Origin: Hymenobacter sp. UV11
Lineage (GTDB): Bacteria > Bacteroidota > Bacteroidia > Cytophagales > Hymenobacteraceae
Assembly (NCBI RefSeq): GCF_004684095.1
Contig: NZ_SRII01000012.1
Coordinates: 86,690-150,689, forward strand
DNA length: 64,000 nt
Reading direction: 5' to 3'
Part shown: piece after piece, positions 1-8,099 of the stretch
How positions within the stretch are numbered: position 1 is the stretch's first letter
How the letters are laid out: every line of letters begins with the position of its first letter
The notes under the pieces: generated by a model
Seen by the model: the letters and a program-made list of their open reading frames with translations, nothing else
What the model was told of the DNA's origin: nothing
Databases searched by the model: none
Position numbers and translations under genes: made by a program

Positions 1-2
1 TT

Positions 3-512
3 AAAGTAACCAGCCGGCCCTTTCAGTTGCGGCCCGAATACGAGGAGCTGTACGCCCGCTATTACCAGTCGATTGATTTCGACGCTAACCCCTCGTTGGC
101 CGACCTGCTGCTGGAAGGCGGCACACACAACGTATTCGATACCCACGTGCTGGAAGTGCGCGACGGCGAGCGGCTTATTGCGGCCGGCGTTTTCGACAGC
201 GGCACCGATAGCATCGCGGGCATCGTCAATTTTTACGACCCCGACTACTACAAGCACAGCCTAGGCAAGTACCTGATGCTGCTCAAGCTAGAGCACGCCC
301 GCCGCCACCAGCTGGCGTATTACTACCCCGGCTACCTGGTGCACAATTACCCCAAGTTCGACTACAAGCTCTTCGCCTGCCCGGCCGCCACGGAGGTATT
401 CAATGCCCGCACCCACCAGTGGCGGCTCTTCAATTGGGAAGAAGTAAATCGGCAAGCCGCCGAGCTGCTGGCTGAGCGCCAGGAGCGGGACTTGGCGGAA
501 GAGGCGGAATAG
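3..512 (+). CDS. Arginyl-tRNA--protein transferase-like (Ate1/Bpt C-terminal domain), 5' truncated
   Basis: The reading frame is open to the left edge of the window, so only the C-terminal part is present; a TTG at 27 is in frame but is probably internal. The segment SIAGIVNFYDPDY...SLGKYLMLLKLE, followed by YYYPGYLVHNYPKFDYK, matches the conserved C-terminal GNAT-like fold of aminoacyl-tRNA--protein transferases (Ate1/Bpt), including the Y-x-GY and K-x-x-YK pattern. Enzymes of this family add an amino acid from charged tRNA to protein N-termini, marking them for Clp or other proteolysis in the cytoplasm. The C-terminus is Glu/Ala-rich. It is followed by an inverted-repeat element before the GNAT gene. 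The family call is fairly sure; whether it transfers Leu, Arg or something else cannot be read from this fragment. Confidence 0.7.
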   Translation, partial: KVTSRPFQLRPEYEELYARYYQSIDFDANPSLADLLLEGGTHNVFDTHVLEVRDGERLIAAGVFDSGTDSIAGIVNFYDPDYYKHSLGKYLMLLKLEHARRHQLAYYYPGYLVHNYPKFDYKLFACPAATEVFNARTHQWRLFNWEEVNRQAAELLAERQERDLAEEAE

Positions 513-528
513 CTTGGCAGATTAGAAC

Positions 529-630
529 GTCATGCTCATCTGGCGTCCGCTTGTCGAAGCATCTTGCTCGCTTCGTTGGATTACTACTCCCAACGAAGCG
601 AGCAAGATGCTTCGACAAGTTCAGCATGAC
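529..630. repeat. Long inverted repeat, GTCATnCTGAG family
   Basis: Two perfect 30-nt arms (550-579 and 590-619) are separated by 10 nt and flanked by outer GTCATGCT/AGCATGAC arms (529-536 and 623-630). It fills the gap between the Ate1-like and GNAT genes. Related elements lie at 18185, 28275 and 40200, and a degenerate half copy lies near 32856. A transcript would fold into a long hairpin, so a terminator or mRNA-stabilising role is plausible but inferred. Confidence 0.8.
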
Positions 631-664
631 CGTCTGACGAATGCCCACCCCAGCCCTACCCCCC

Positions 665-1120
665 ATGCTACGCCTCATCCGCACCTCTTCCGAAAACTCT
701 GATTTTCAGCAGCTGGTGCAGCTACTCGACCGCGACCTGGCGGCGCGCGACGGCGACGAGGCTACCTTTTACGCCCAATACAACAAGATTAACCTCATTC
801 GCCACGCGGTGGTGGCCTACGAGGGCGATGAGCCGGTGGGCTGCGGCGCCTTCAAGGAGTTTGGGGCCGACGCGGTGGAAATCAAGCGGATGTATGTGCG
901 GCCCACGCACCGGCAGCGGGGCGCGGCGCGGGCCGTGCTGACCGAGCTGGAAAGCTGGGCGCAGGAGCTGGGCTACCCCGCCACCGTGCTCGCAACCGGC
1001 CGCCGCCAGCCCGAGGCCATTGCGCTCTACGAGCGCTGCGGCTATGCCGCTACCCCCAACTACGGGCAGTACGTGGGGGTAGCTAATAGCGTGTGTTTCC
1101 GCAAGTCGCTGAGCCAGTAA
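665..1120 (+). CDS. GNAT family N-acetyltransferase
   Basis: A 151-residue protein with the GNAT layout: a central strand ending in VEIKRMYVRP, then the acetyl-CoA pyrophosphate loop RQRGAARAVL (the R/Q-x-x-G-x-G/A signature, residues about 78-87), and a C-terminal EAIALYERCGY motif typical of the last helix and strand. It should transfer an acetyl group from acetyl-CoA to an amine; the substrate is unknown. The ATG at 665 is preferred over the in-frame ATG at 641, because the extra eight residues come from a copy of the CTACCCCC repeat that lies directly before the start. No ribosome binding site is visible, which is normal for Bacteroidota. It stands alone between a repeat element and mnmG. 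Confidence 0.8.
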   Translation: MLRLIRTSSENSDFQQLVQLLDRDLAARDGDEATFYAQYNKINLIRHAVVAYEGDEPVGCGAFKEFGADAVEIKRMYVRPTHRQRGAARAVLTELESWAQELGYPATVLATGRRQPEAIALYERCGYAATPNYGQYVGVANSVCFRKSLSQ

Positions 1121-1212
1121 GTGGCGCGCAGCTTTTTGTGGCGAACTTTGTAGGCTGTTTCCGTTGTCCTGCTTCCTGCTAAGCCAACGGACTCCCCTTA
1201 GCGCTGCTGCTT

Positions 1213-3081
1213 ATGTTTTCCGATACTGAATACGACCTGATTGTGGTAGGCGCGGGCCACGCCGGCTGCGAAGCCGCCGCCGCCGCCGCCAACCTGGGCT
1301 CGAAAGTGCTGCTGGTGACGATGAACATGAATACCATCGCCCAGATGTCGTGCAACCCCGCCATGGGGGGGGTAGCGAAAGGCCAGATTGTGCGCGAAAT
1401 CGACGCGCTCGGTGGCCAGTCGGGACTCATTACCGACCGCACCATGATTCAGTTTCGAATGCTGAACCGCTCCAAAGGCCCCGCCATGTGGAGCCCACGC
1501 GCCCAAAGCGACCGCATGCGCTTTGCCGAAGCCTGGCGCATGACGCTGGAGCAGATTCCGAACGTCGATTTCTGGCAGGAAGCCGTGACGGGTTTAGTTA
1601 TCGAAAACGACGCCTGCGTGGGTATTCGCACCGCGCTGGGCATCGAGTTTCGGAGCAAAACGGTGGTGCTTACCAACGGTACGTTCCTCAACGGCCTCAT
1701 TCACATTGGCGAGAAGAACTTTGGGGGGGGTAGGGCCGCCGAGAAAAACAGCCGCGGCATCACGGAGCAGCTCGTGGAGCTGGGCTTCGAGGCCGGGCGC
1801 ATGAAAACCGGCACCCCGCCCCGCGTGGACGGCCGCTCACTCGACTACTCCAAAATGGAAGTGCAGGACGGTGACGCCAACCCCAGCCGCTTCTCGTACC
1901 TCGACACGCCGCCGCTCACCGGGCAGCGCCCGTGCTACATCACGTACACCAACGAGCGGGTGCACGAGATTCTGAAGGAAGGCTTCGAGAAGTCGCCCAT
2001 GTTTCAGGGCCGCATCAAGGGCCTGGGGCCGCGCTACTGCCCGAGCGTGGAAGACAAAATCAACCGTTTCGCCGATAAGGACCGCCACCAGATTTTTGTG
2101 GAGCCCGAAGGCTGGAGCACCGTGGAATGCTACGTGAACGGCTTCAGCAGCTCGCTGCCCGAAGATGTGCAGTACCGCGCCCTGCGCGCAATCGCGGGCT
2201 TCGAAAAGGCCAAGATGTTCCGGCCCGGCTACGCCATTGAGTACGACTTTTTCCCGCCCACGCAGCTCACTAATACGCTCGAAACCAAGCCAGTGCGCAA
2301 CCTCTGGCTGGCCGGCCAAATTAACGGCACCACCGGCTACGAGGAGGCCGCCTGCCAGGGCCTGATGGCCGGCATCAACGCCCACCAGCGCGCTGCTGGC
2401 AAGGAGCCCTTCACGCTGCGGCGCGACGAGGCCTACATCGGCGTGCTCATCGATGACCTTATCAACAAGGGCACCGACGAGCCCTACCGCATGTTTACGA
2501 GCCGCGCTGAGCACCGCATTATGCTGCGCCAGGACAATGCTGACCTGCGCCTCACGCCGCTGGGCCACGCCCTGGGCCTGGCCAGCGATGAGCGCCTGGC
2601 CCGCGTGCGCCAGAAGGAAGCCGACACCACCGCCGCGCTGGCCGTGCTGGCAAATTTCGGCATCGAGCCAGCCTCGATTAACGGCTTTTTGACTGAAAAA
2701 GGCTCGGCCGAGATTCACGAGAAAACTCGCGCCCTCAACCTCTTGCGCCGGCCCAATATCGAGCTGCCCGAGCTGGCCGCCGCGCTGCCCGAGCTGGCCC
2801 AAAAGCTGGCCGCCTTCAGCGAGGATGCCAAAGAACAAGCCATTATCCAGACCAAGTACGAGACGTATTTGCAGAAGGAGCAGCAGCAGGCCCAGCGCAT
2901 GCGCGAGCTGGAAGACTTCCAGATTCGGGGCCGCCTCAACTACGGCGCCATGCCGGCGCTCAGCCACGAGGCCCGCGAAAAGCTGCTCAAAATTCAGCCC
3001 GAAACGTTGGGTCAAGCCTCGCGCATCAGTGGCGTGAGCCCGGCCGACGTGTCGGTGCTCATGGTGTACCTTAATCGGTAA
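1213..3081 (+). CDS. mnmG: tRNA uridine-5-carboxymethylaminomethyl(34) synthesis enzyme MnmG (GidA)
   Basis: FAD-dependent partner of MnmE that installs the carboxymethylaminomethyl group on wobble U34 of several tRNAs in the cytoplasm. The 622-residue length is normal. The N-terminal dinucleotide-binding motif GAGHAGCEA (residues 13-21), the CNPAMGGVAKG segment, the GTFLNG and GEKNFGGGR loops, TGTPPRVDG and the second nucleotide-binding region (LWLAGQINGTTGYEEAA) are all present, as is the C-terminal helical MnmE-binding domain ending in SRISGVSPADVSVL. The start MFSDTEYDLIVVG is the usual one. In many bacteria this gene lies next to oriC, and here a dense DnaA-box region begins 2.9 kb downstream. 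It is followed by a hairpin built of ATTATGAGTT words. Confidence 0.97.
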   Translation: MFSDTEYDLIVVGAGHAGCEAAAAAANLGSKVLLVTMNMNTIAQMSCNPAMGGVAKGQIVREIDALGGQSGLITDRTMIQFRMLNRSKGPAMWSPRAQSDRMRFAEAWRMTLEQIPNVDFWQEAVTGLVIENDACVGIRTALGIEFRSKTVVLTNGTFLNGLIHIGEKNFGGGRAAEKNSRGITEQLVELGFEAGRMKTGTPPRVDGRSLDYSKMEVQDGDANPSRFSYLDTPPLTGQRPCYITYTNERVHEILKEGFEKSPMFQGRIKGLGPRYCPSVEDKINRFADKDRHQIFVEPEGWSTVECYVNGFSSSLPEDVQYRALRAIAGFEKAKMFRPGYAIEYDFFPPTQLTNTLETKPVRNLWLAGQINGTTGYEEAACQGLMAGINAHQRAAGKEPFTLRRDEAYIGVLIDDLINKGTDEPYRMFTSRAEHRIMLRQDNADLRLTPLGHALGLASDERLARVRQKEADTTAALAVLANFGIEPASINGFLTEKGSAEIHEKTRALNLLRRPNIELPELAAALPELAQKLAAFSEDAKEQAIIQTKYETYLQKEQQQAQRMRELEDFQIRGRLNYGAMPALSHEAREKLLKIQPETLGQASRISGVSPADVSVLMVYLNR

Positions 3082-3183
3082 TTATGAGTTAGGAATTATG
3101 AGTTATGAATTGGGTAAAAGCGCTTTAGGTACCTTTGTATCCCATTTTTAACTCATAATTCCTAACTCATAATTCCTAATTCA
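3082..3183. repeat. Word-built inverted repeat (ATTATGAGTT type)
   Basis: The left arm consists of repeated ATTATGAGTTA/GGAATTATGAG words (3081-3111). The right arm is the complement (3150-3182). It lies between the mnmG stop and the methyltransferase start and encloses a promoter-like element. A second copy of the same family occurs at 57333-57456. Confidence 0.75.
3110..3137 (+). promoter_or_regulatory. Bacteroidota-type promoter (TTG ... TAnnTTTG)
   Basis: TACCTTTG at 3130-3137 fits the -7 element TAnnTTTG of Bacteroidota sigma factors. A TTG at 3110-3112 sits at about the right distance for the -33 element. It would drive the methyltransferase gene starting at 3189, and it lies in the loop of the inverted repeat. 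Confidence 0.55.
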
Positions 3184-3188
3184 AACGA

Positions 3189-4094
3189 GTGAACGAGTTA
3201 CTAGAAAGTTGCCCAATATGCGGCGGCACCGATTTGCCCGCCAAGCTGCAAGTGCAGGACAAGTCGGTGAGCCAGGAAACGTTCACGATTGCGCAGTGCG
3301 CGGGCTGCGGCTTGCAGTTTACTAACCCCCGGCCCGACGCCGCCCACATTGGGCGGTACTATGAGTCAGCGGCTTACGTGTCGCACAACTCAGCGGCGCA
3401 GGGCCTGGTAAACCGCGTGTACCGGATGGCACGCTTCTTCACCATGCGCCACAAGGTGGCGCTTATTACGAAGCTGAACGGCGGCCGGACGGGCCGGCTG
3501 CTCGACTACGGCTGCGGCACGGGCCACTTTCTGGCGCGGGCCAAAAGCGCCGGCTGGCAGGTAACGGGCCTGGAGCCCAACCCCGGCGCCCGCCAGGATG
3601 CCGCCGCCCGTGTGGGCCAGCCCATTCTGGAAGTGAGCGCGCTGACTGCCCTACCCCCCGCCAGCTTCGACATCGTGACGCTGTGGCACGTGCTGGAGCA
3701 TGTGCACACCCTCAACGAGACGCTAACCCAGCTGGTGGCCGCCCTGCGGCCGGGCGGCCGGCTGCTCATCGCGGTGCCCAACCCCGATAGCCTCGACGCC
3801 CAATATTACCGCGACAACTGGGCCGCCTACGATGTGCCGCGCCACCTCTACCACTTCGTGCCCGACACCATGCGCCGGCTGCTGGCCCGCCACGGCCTGC
3901 GCATCACCCACACCCTACCCCTGATGCTCGACGCCTACTACGTGAGTATGCTGAGTGAGCAGCTGCGCACCCCAGCCCAGCCGGTGGGGCCACTGGTGGT
4001 GCTGCGGGCGGGCTTGCGCTCCAACCAGTACGCTGCCCAGAATGGCGGGCAATATTCGAGCTTGCTCTACGTAGCTGAGCGGGCCGCCGGCTAG
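3189..4094 (+). CDS. Class I SAM-dependent methyltransferase with N-terminal zinc-ribbon-like segment
   Basis: The 301-residue protein begins with a CPICGG...CAGCG four-cysteine segment (residues about 8-40) like the zinc ribbon found in front of Methyltransf_23-type enzymes. It continues with the SAM-binding glycine loop LLDYGCGTGHFL (about residues 103-114), the acidic strand end VTGLEPNPG, and motif IV/post-I elements FDIVTLWHVLEHV and LRPGGRLLIAVPNPDS. It probably methylates a small molecule or a cell-surface sugar; such proteins are common near polysaccharide genes, but none are adjacent here. The start codon is GTG at 3189, just after a hairpin repeat. The downstream gene starts 60 nt later. 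The fold is sure; the substrate is unknown. Confidence 0.85.
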   Translation: MNELLESCPICGGTDLPAKLQVQDKSVSQETFTIAQCAGCGLQFTNPRPDAAHIGRYYESAAYVSHNSAAQGLVNRVYRMARFFTMRHKVALITKLNGGRTGRLLDYGCGTGHFLARAKSAGWQVTGLEPNPGARQDAAARVGQPILEVSALTALPPASFDIVTLWHVLEHVHTLNETLTQLVAALRPGGRLLIAVPNPDSLDAQYYRDNWAAYDVPRHLYHFVPDTMRRLLARHGLRITHTLPLMLDAYYVSMLSEQLRTPAQPVGPLVVLRAGLRSNQYAAQNGGQYSSLLYVAERAAG

Positions 4095-4154
4095 CCGGGG
4101 CCGCCGCAACGGCAGCGGTTATTTTTGTTGAGTTTTTCCGCCGCTTTTTTGCTG

Positions 4155-5852
4155 ATGAGTTTTCGCGCTGTTTTTCGTTCGTTGTGGAGTAAGGGGGGGG
4201 GTAGGGCCGCCGGGCTAAGCGCGGGCTCGCGGGCGGCGGGGGCGCTGGCGGCGCTGCTGGCGCTGGGCAGCTGCGCGGCCATCAGCTCGCCGCAGGGCGG
4301 CCCGCGCGACAAAACGGCGCCGCGCCTGATTGCCACCTCGCCCGACAGCGCCGCCCGCAACGTGAAGCAGCAGTTTATCAAGCTCACGTTTTCGGAGGCC
4401 ATTCAGCTCAAGGAATTACCTAAAAACCTGCTCATTACCCCCCAGCTGCCGGCTGATAACCCCTACTCGGTGCGCCAGGACCGCGACGCGGTAACGCTGC
4501 TGTTTAAGAAGCCGCTGGAGGCGAATACGACGTATTCGTTCAACTTCCGCAAGGCCATTGTGGATGCTAATGAGAGCCTGCCGGCTAAGTATCAGGCGCT
4601 GAGCTTCAGCACCGGCGCTACCCTCGACTCGGGCGTGGTGCGCGGCAGCGTGGTAGACCTGCTCACGACCCGCCCCGCCAAGGATGCCATCGTGGGCCTC
4701 TACCGCACCACCGATACCGTGGGCGTGCGCCGGGGCCAGCCCTACTACCTCACCCGCACCGACGACAAGGGCCAGTTTCAGCTCAACTTTGTGCGGTCGG
4801 CGCCCTACGATATCTATGCCTGGGCCGATAAAAATAACAACGGCCGCTTCGACGACGGCGAGAAAATCGCCTACCTGCCCGCCCCGCTGCCGGTGAGCGA
4901 CACCACCGCGCCGCGCACGCTGGTGCTGGTGCGGCCCGACCGCCTACCCCCCCGCCGCACCGGCCTCGAAACCACCGCCCTCCAAGCCCGCGTGACCTTC
5001 AACGAGGGCCTGCGCACGGCCACGCTCGCGGCCCTACCCCCCGGCGATGTGGCCACCCAGGCCGCCGTGCAAAATGCCACCGAGCTCACCGACCAGGCCC
5101 ACGTATTTATTATCTATAAAACGCCGGCCGTGGGCGATGGCCGCTACCTGCTGGCCACCGCCGACAGCGTGGGCAACGAGCGCCGCGACACGCTCAACCT
5201 GCGCTTTCCGGTGCCCACGGCGGCCGGCAAGAAAGCGCCGCCCGCTGGCACCAGCCTGGTGGGCGGCGCCCGCTCAGTGTACCGGCAGGGGCAGGTGAAA
5301 TTCCGGTTTCCGGTGCCGGTGCAGCTGGTGGCGGGCAAGAGCCCCGGCACGCTCAGCGAAGACTCGGTGAAAACCCACGCGTTGCGCGTGCCCGCCGAGG
5401 CCAGCCTTAGCCCCGACCGCACCCTGCTGACGGTGAACCTCGATACCAAGGCGCTGAAAACAGTAGAAATCCGCCTCGATACCACGGCCATCGTGGCCAT
5501 CACGGGCCAGAGCCTGGAGCTGCGCCGCCCGGTGCGCCTGGCCGTGACTGACCAGGACCCGAGCGGCCTCATCTCGGGCACTATTACGAGCAAATACCCG
5601 CAGTTTGACCTGCAGTTGCTTAATGACCAGTTTCAGGTGGTGGCGCAGCTGCGCTCGCCGCGCGGCACCTACCGCTTCGACCACCTCGCGCCCGGCAAGT
5701 ACCGCCTGCGCGCCCTCATCGACCAGGATGGCGACGGCCGCTGGCGCAGCGGCGACCCCAACCTGCGCCAGCCCGCCGAGCCCATTTTCCTCTACCCCAA
5801 AACCCTGGACGTGCGCGCCGGCTGGGAAGACGAAGAAAACCTGAGCTTCTAG
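4155..5852 (+). CDS. Ig-like (Big_5) domain lipoprotein
   Basis: A 565-residue protein with an N-terminal hydrophobic stretch ending in the lipobox-like ALGSC (Cys about residue 40). This suggests export and lipid anchoring in the outer membrane or periplasm. After the Cys comes the PQGGPRDKTAPRL segment typical of Bacteroidota Ig-like domain lipoproteins, a Big_5-type domain (about residues 55-160: IKLTFSEAIQL, TTYSFNFRKAI), then a carboxypeptidase-regulatory-like beta repeat (GSVVDLLTTRPAKDAIVGLYR) and the acidic turn DKNNNGRFDDGEKIAYL. A similar D-x-D-x-D-G turn (DQDGDGRW) recurs near the end. The ATG at 4155 is chosen over an upstream TTG at 4125. A GGGGGTAG motif copy is read through inside the leader. 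The substrate is unknown; a structural or assembly role is a guess. Confidence 0.75.
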   Translation: MSFRAVFRSLWSKGGGRAAGLSAGSRAAGALAALLALGSCAAISSPQGGPRDKTAPRLIATSPDSAARNVKQQFIKLTFSEAIQLKELPKNLLITPQLPADNPYSVRQDRDAVTLLFKKPLEANTTYSFNFRKAIVDANESLPAKYQALSFSTGATLDSGVVRGSVVDLLTTRPAKDAIVGLYRTTDTVGVRRGQPYYLTRTDDKGQFQLNFVRSAPYDIYAWADKNNNGRFDDGEKIAYLPAPLPVSDTTAPRTLVLVRPDRLPPRRTGLETTALQARVTFNEGLRTATLAALPPGDVATQAAVQNATELTDQAHVFIIYKTPAVGDGRYLLATADSVGNERRDTLNLRFPVPTAAGKKAPPAGTSLVGGARSVYRQGQVKFRFPVPVQLVAGKSPGTLSEDSVKTHALRVPAEASLSPDRTLLTVNLDTKALKTVEIRLDTTAIVAITGQSLELRRPVRLAVTDQDPSGLISGTITSKYPQFDLQLLNDQFQVVAQLRSPRGTYRFDHLAPGKYRLRALIDQDGDGRWRSGDPNLRQPAEPIFLYPKTLDVRAGWEDEENLSF

Positions 5853-5989
5853 GCTGCGCGGGGCCTTCTGGCGGTGCGAGGGGGGTAGGGATGCCCCGGC
5901 GAACGGCAGGCCAGGGCGCGGAAGGCCATCGCGGCGGTCGCTTGCCCAGTGTGCGGCCAAAAATGCCCCAGCTGGCTTTCCTACCCCCT

Positions 5990-6640
5990 TTATCCACTGA
6001 GTAGCAGCCGCTGAGCCGTCTTTCGTGGATAACTGCGCGGTTAATGTTGGTTACTGCGCGGCGTTTTCGGCTTGTTTGGGCGAAATATGTGCATAAACGG
6101 CCTCAACTCACCAGTTGAGGCCGTTTTGCTTGGAGCTTGGTGGATAACTCACCTGCATTTCCAGTTACTGAGGCGGGTTTTTACCCATTATCCACTAGTT
6201 ATCCACCGGGTTTCCCACAGCCGGGCCGTTGGCTGGGCTTTTTTGTGGATAACCGTGGGGAAACCCACCGGCGGGCGGTGGATAAAATGCGGACAAGTTT
6301 TTTTGGTAATGCGGCCCGGCGAGCAGTTCAGCAGCGCTGTGGATAACCGTGGATAACTCTGCCCCCCTACGAACACTATCCACACACCCTACCCCCTGTG
6401 AATAGTGGATAAGTGGATAACCCCTGTGAATAGTGGAAAACCCGGTTAAGTTTCTCACCAATAGCCCCATGATATGCACATTGCCTGTGGATAGCCGGTG
6501 CATAAGCCCATAGTTACCCACCTCTTATCCACGCTGTGGACAACTCCCGCAGGTTATCCACTTATCCACTGCCCTGATGGATGGAAATAGAAAAGAGATT
6601 TTTTAAAAAGAAATTAATTCACAATTTGAGTTTGTGGAAA
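5990..6640. other. Probable chromosomal replication origin oriC, main DnaA-box cluster and AT-rich unwinding element
   Basis: The stretch 5853-6753 has no gene. Fourteen exact TTATCCAC octamers (core of the DnaA box TTATCCACA) occur between 5990 and 6569. Forward copies are at 5990, 6188, 6199, 6525, 6554 and 6562; reverse copies are at 6025, 6140, 6245, 6278, 6339, 6349, 6405 and 6413. Further near matches lie at about 6377, 6433 and 6487. Several are packed 8-11 bp apart (6188/6199, 6339/6349, 6405/6413, 6554/6562). Immediately after the last box the composition turns AT-rich (about 6588-6630, runs of A and T), a good candidate for the DNA unwinding element. mnmG nearby supports the call. 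dnaA itself is not in the window. Confidence 0.9.
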
Positions 6641-6753
6641 ACTTCGGCCAGCCGGTTTCTCTACCCCCTCCGGCCGGGCCAACCCTGGGCGGCGGGCGGC
6701 CGTTGAAAAAGTGCCCGCGGCCGTTCGCGACCCGCTTACTACCACCCCCCGAA

Positions 6754-7248
6754 ATGCCGTTCGACTACAACCTCGATTTTGCTGCCACCGATTTTCGAGC
6801 GCACCCCGAGCTGTACCGCGTGGGCAAGGGCGAGCAGGGCGTGCTGCTGGTGCAGCCCTACAAGGGCGAAATTCTGCCCCACTGGCGCTTCAAGGACGCG
6901 GCGGCGGCCCGTGAGTCATCGGCGGCCATTTGGGCGCTCTTCGAGGCTTATTTGAAGCAGGAGGACTTTGTGGGGGCTGACATGGCGCGCAAGTTTTTGC
7001 AGATGGGCTTCACCCGCGCCCGGCGCTACGCCAACCACGCCGGCGGCAAGAAGTACGCCGGCCCCGTGCCCGATGACAAAAAAGGCCAGAGCGGCGCCCA
7101 CGGCCGCGCCGAATTGCCCCGTAATCCACACCCCGATGTGGATAAAGTAGAAGCCGCCGCCATTTTCAAAGCCAAGTGGGACGAGGCCAAGGCCCTGCCC
7201 GAGTACCAGCGCCAAAAAGCTGCCTTCGAGGCGAAGTATGGGAAATAA
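6754..7248 (+). CDS. DUF4385 family protein
   Basis: A 164-residue protein of unknown function that I recognise as DUF4385 from the highly conserved blocks DFRAHPELYRVGKGEQGVLL, EILPHWRFK, DFVGADMARKFLQMGF and TRARRYANHAGGKKY. No signal peptide or membrane segment is seen; the protein is basic and aromatic-rich and is probably cytoplasmic. The ATG at 6754 is preferred: the open frame extends 40 codons upstream to 6634, but that part is Pro-rich and starts inside the AT-rich part of oriC. The gene lies between the two DnaA-box clusters, as a spacer inside the origin region, which could matter for expression timing (inference). It is followed directly by a repeat element. Confidence 0.75.
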   Translation: MPFDYNLDFAATDFRAHPELYRVGKGEQGVLLVQPYKGEILPHWRFKDAAAARESSAAIWALFEAYLKQEDFVGADMARKFLQMGFTRARRYANHAGGKKYAGPVPDDKKGQSGAHGRAELPRNPHPDVDKVEAAAIFKAKWDEAKALPEYQRQKAAFEAKYGK

Positions 7249-7350
7249 GTGTGGGGTAAGCTTTAGCTTGCCGGGAAGTAGCTGCCAGTGCTACCATGGC
7301 CAGCTAAAGCTTACCCCACACTTCCCGGCAAGCTAAAGCTTACCCTACAC
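7249..7350. repeat. Compound inverted repeat, GTGTGGGGTAAGCTTTAGC family
   Basis: One forward copy (7249-7278) begins right after the DUF4385 stop codon and is followed by two inverted copies (7302-7321 and 7322-7350) in direct repeat with each other. The arms carry AAGCTTTAGCTTGCCGG. A related single copy at 63758-63783 also starts at a stop codon. Confidence 0.75.
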
Positions 7351-7352
7351 TT

Positions 7353-7360
7353 TACCTTTG
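7353..7360 (+). promoter_or_regulatory. TAnnTTTG promoter element
   Basis: TACCTTTG lies 27 nt before the ATG at 7387, a position that would give a short leader of roughly 20 nt. No clear -33 TTG was found. It lies directly at the edge of the preceding repeat. Confidence 0.5.
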
Positions 7361-7386
7361 CTTTTAATCTAACCTCCCTACCCCCC

Positions 7387-7878
7387 ATGAGCACCCCGAC
7401 GACCACCCCCAGCAGCATCGAGGAAAACGAAATTATCTTGGGCACCGGCATGGGCCCGCTGCGCTTCGGCACTACGATGGATGAGGTGCGCACCCTGGTG
7501 GGTGAGCCCGAGGAAATCGACGAGTCGGAAGACGAGGACGAGTTTGAGCACCAGGCCTGGAACTACTACGAGGACGACCACCTGCTCTCGCTCTACTTTG
7601 ACCGCGAGGACGACTTCCGCCTGAGCTGCATTGAAACCGACAACCCCGGCCTGCGCCTCTTCGGCGAAATTATCCACGGCCAGCCGCTGGATAAGATAAA
7701 GGACCTGATGAAGCGCCACAACCAGGCCGCCCCCGAAGTGGAAACGATGGAAGGCGGCGAGGTGCGCCTCTCCTACGAGAAGTCCATGATTGACATGTAC
7801 TTCGAGGAAGGTTTGCTGCAATTCGTGAACTTCGGCGTCTTCATTAATGACGACCTGGAGGTGCAGTGGCCCAAATAA
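7387..7878 (+). CDS. Uncharacterised acidic protein
   Basis: I do not recognise this 163-residue protein. It is very acidic (EEIDESEDEDEFE around residues 40-52, YYEDDHLL). It starts with a Thr/Pro/Ser-rich tail and a segment IILGTGMGPLRFGTTMDEVRTLVGEP that resembles the first helix-turn of small BamE/SmpA-like folds, where a G-x-T-x-x-E-V-x-x-L-x-G-x-P pattern is usual. There is no signal peptide, so it is probably cytoplasmic. The ATG at 7387 directly follows a CTACCCCCC motif copy. It lies between the two DnaA-box groups of the origin and is 33 nt from the second group. Function unknown. Confidence 0.6.
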   Translation: MSTPTTTPSSIEENEIILGTGMGPLRFGTTMDEVRTLVGEPEEIDESEDEDEFEHQAWNYYEDDHLLSLYFDREDDFRLSCIETDNPGLRLFGEIIHGQPLDKIKDLMKRHNQAAPEVETMEGGEVRLSYEKSMIDMYFEEGLLQFVNFGVFINDDLEVQWPK

Positions 7879-7911
7879 GCTTTCTTGGCATTAGCCTGAA
7901 AGTTCCCAGGA

Positions 7912-7974
7912 TTATCCACTAGGGTTAAAAGTTATCCACAAAAAGGCCGTTTTTGGCTGTTGATAAGTGGATAA
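7912..7974. other. Second DnaA-box cluster of the origin
   Basis: Three exact TTATCCAC octamers (7912-7919, 7932-7939 followed by A to give the full 9-mer, and 7967-7974 on the other strand) lie in the gap after the acidic-protein gene, 1.3 kb from the main cluster. Together with the main cluster this gives a bipartite origin layout. Confidence 0.75.
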
Positions 7975-8033
7975 CTCAGTGAAGCAGGGATTATTCCCAC
8001 GTTATCGCTTCTGGCCTTGGCCAAATAGCCTAG

Positions 8034-8068
8034 CAAAAAAGCCAACCCTAATCGGGTTGGCTTTTTGC
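8034..8068. terminator. Rho-independent terminator, bidirectional
   Basis: AAAAAGCCAACCC / GGGTTGGCTTTTT arms (8036-8048 and 8054-8066) with a 5-nt loop and T-runs on both strands. It lies between the rightward acidic-protein gene and the leftward phosphate transporter, serving both. Confidence 0.85.
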
Positions 8069-8070
8069 GT

Positions 8071-8099
8071 GTAGCGCGGACGCTGCGAGTCTGCGCTAC
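8071..8099. repeat. Short GTAGCGC inverted repeat
   Basis: GTAGCGCGGAC and GTCTGCGCTAC arms around 7 nt, abutting the 3' end of the phosphate transporter gene. The GTAGCGC outer arms are shared with the larger element at 22534-22615, suggesting one family. Confidence 0.5.

Noticed and set aside
6072..6356. 94-codon open frame inside the origin region
   Set aside because: It is made by repeated GTGGATAA DnaA boxes (giving VDN/WIT words), has no protein-like pattern, and overlaps the best origin evidence.
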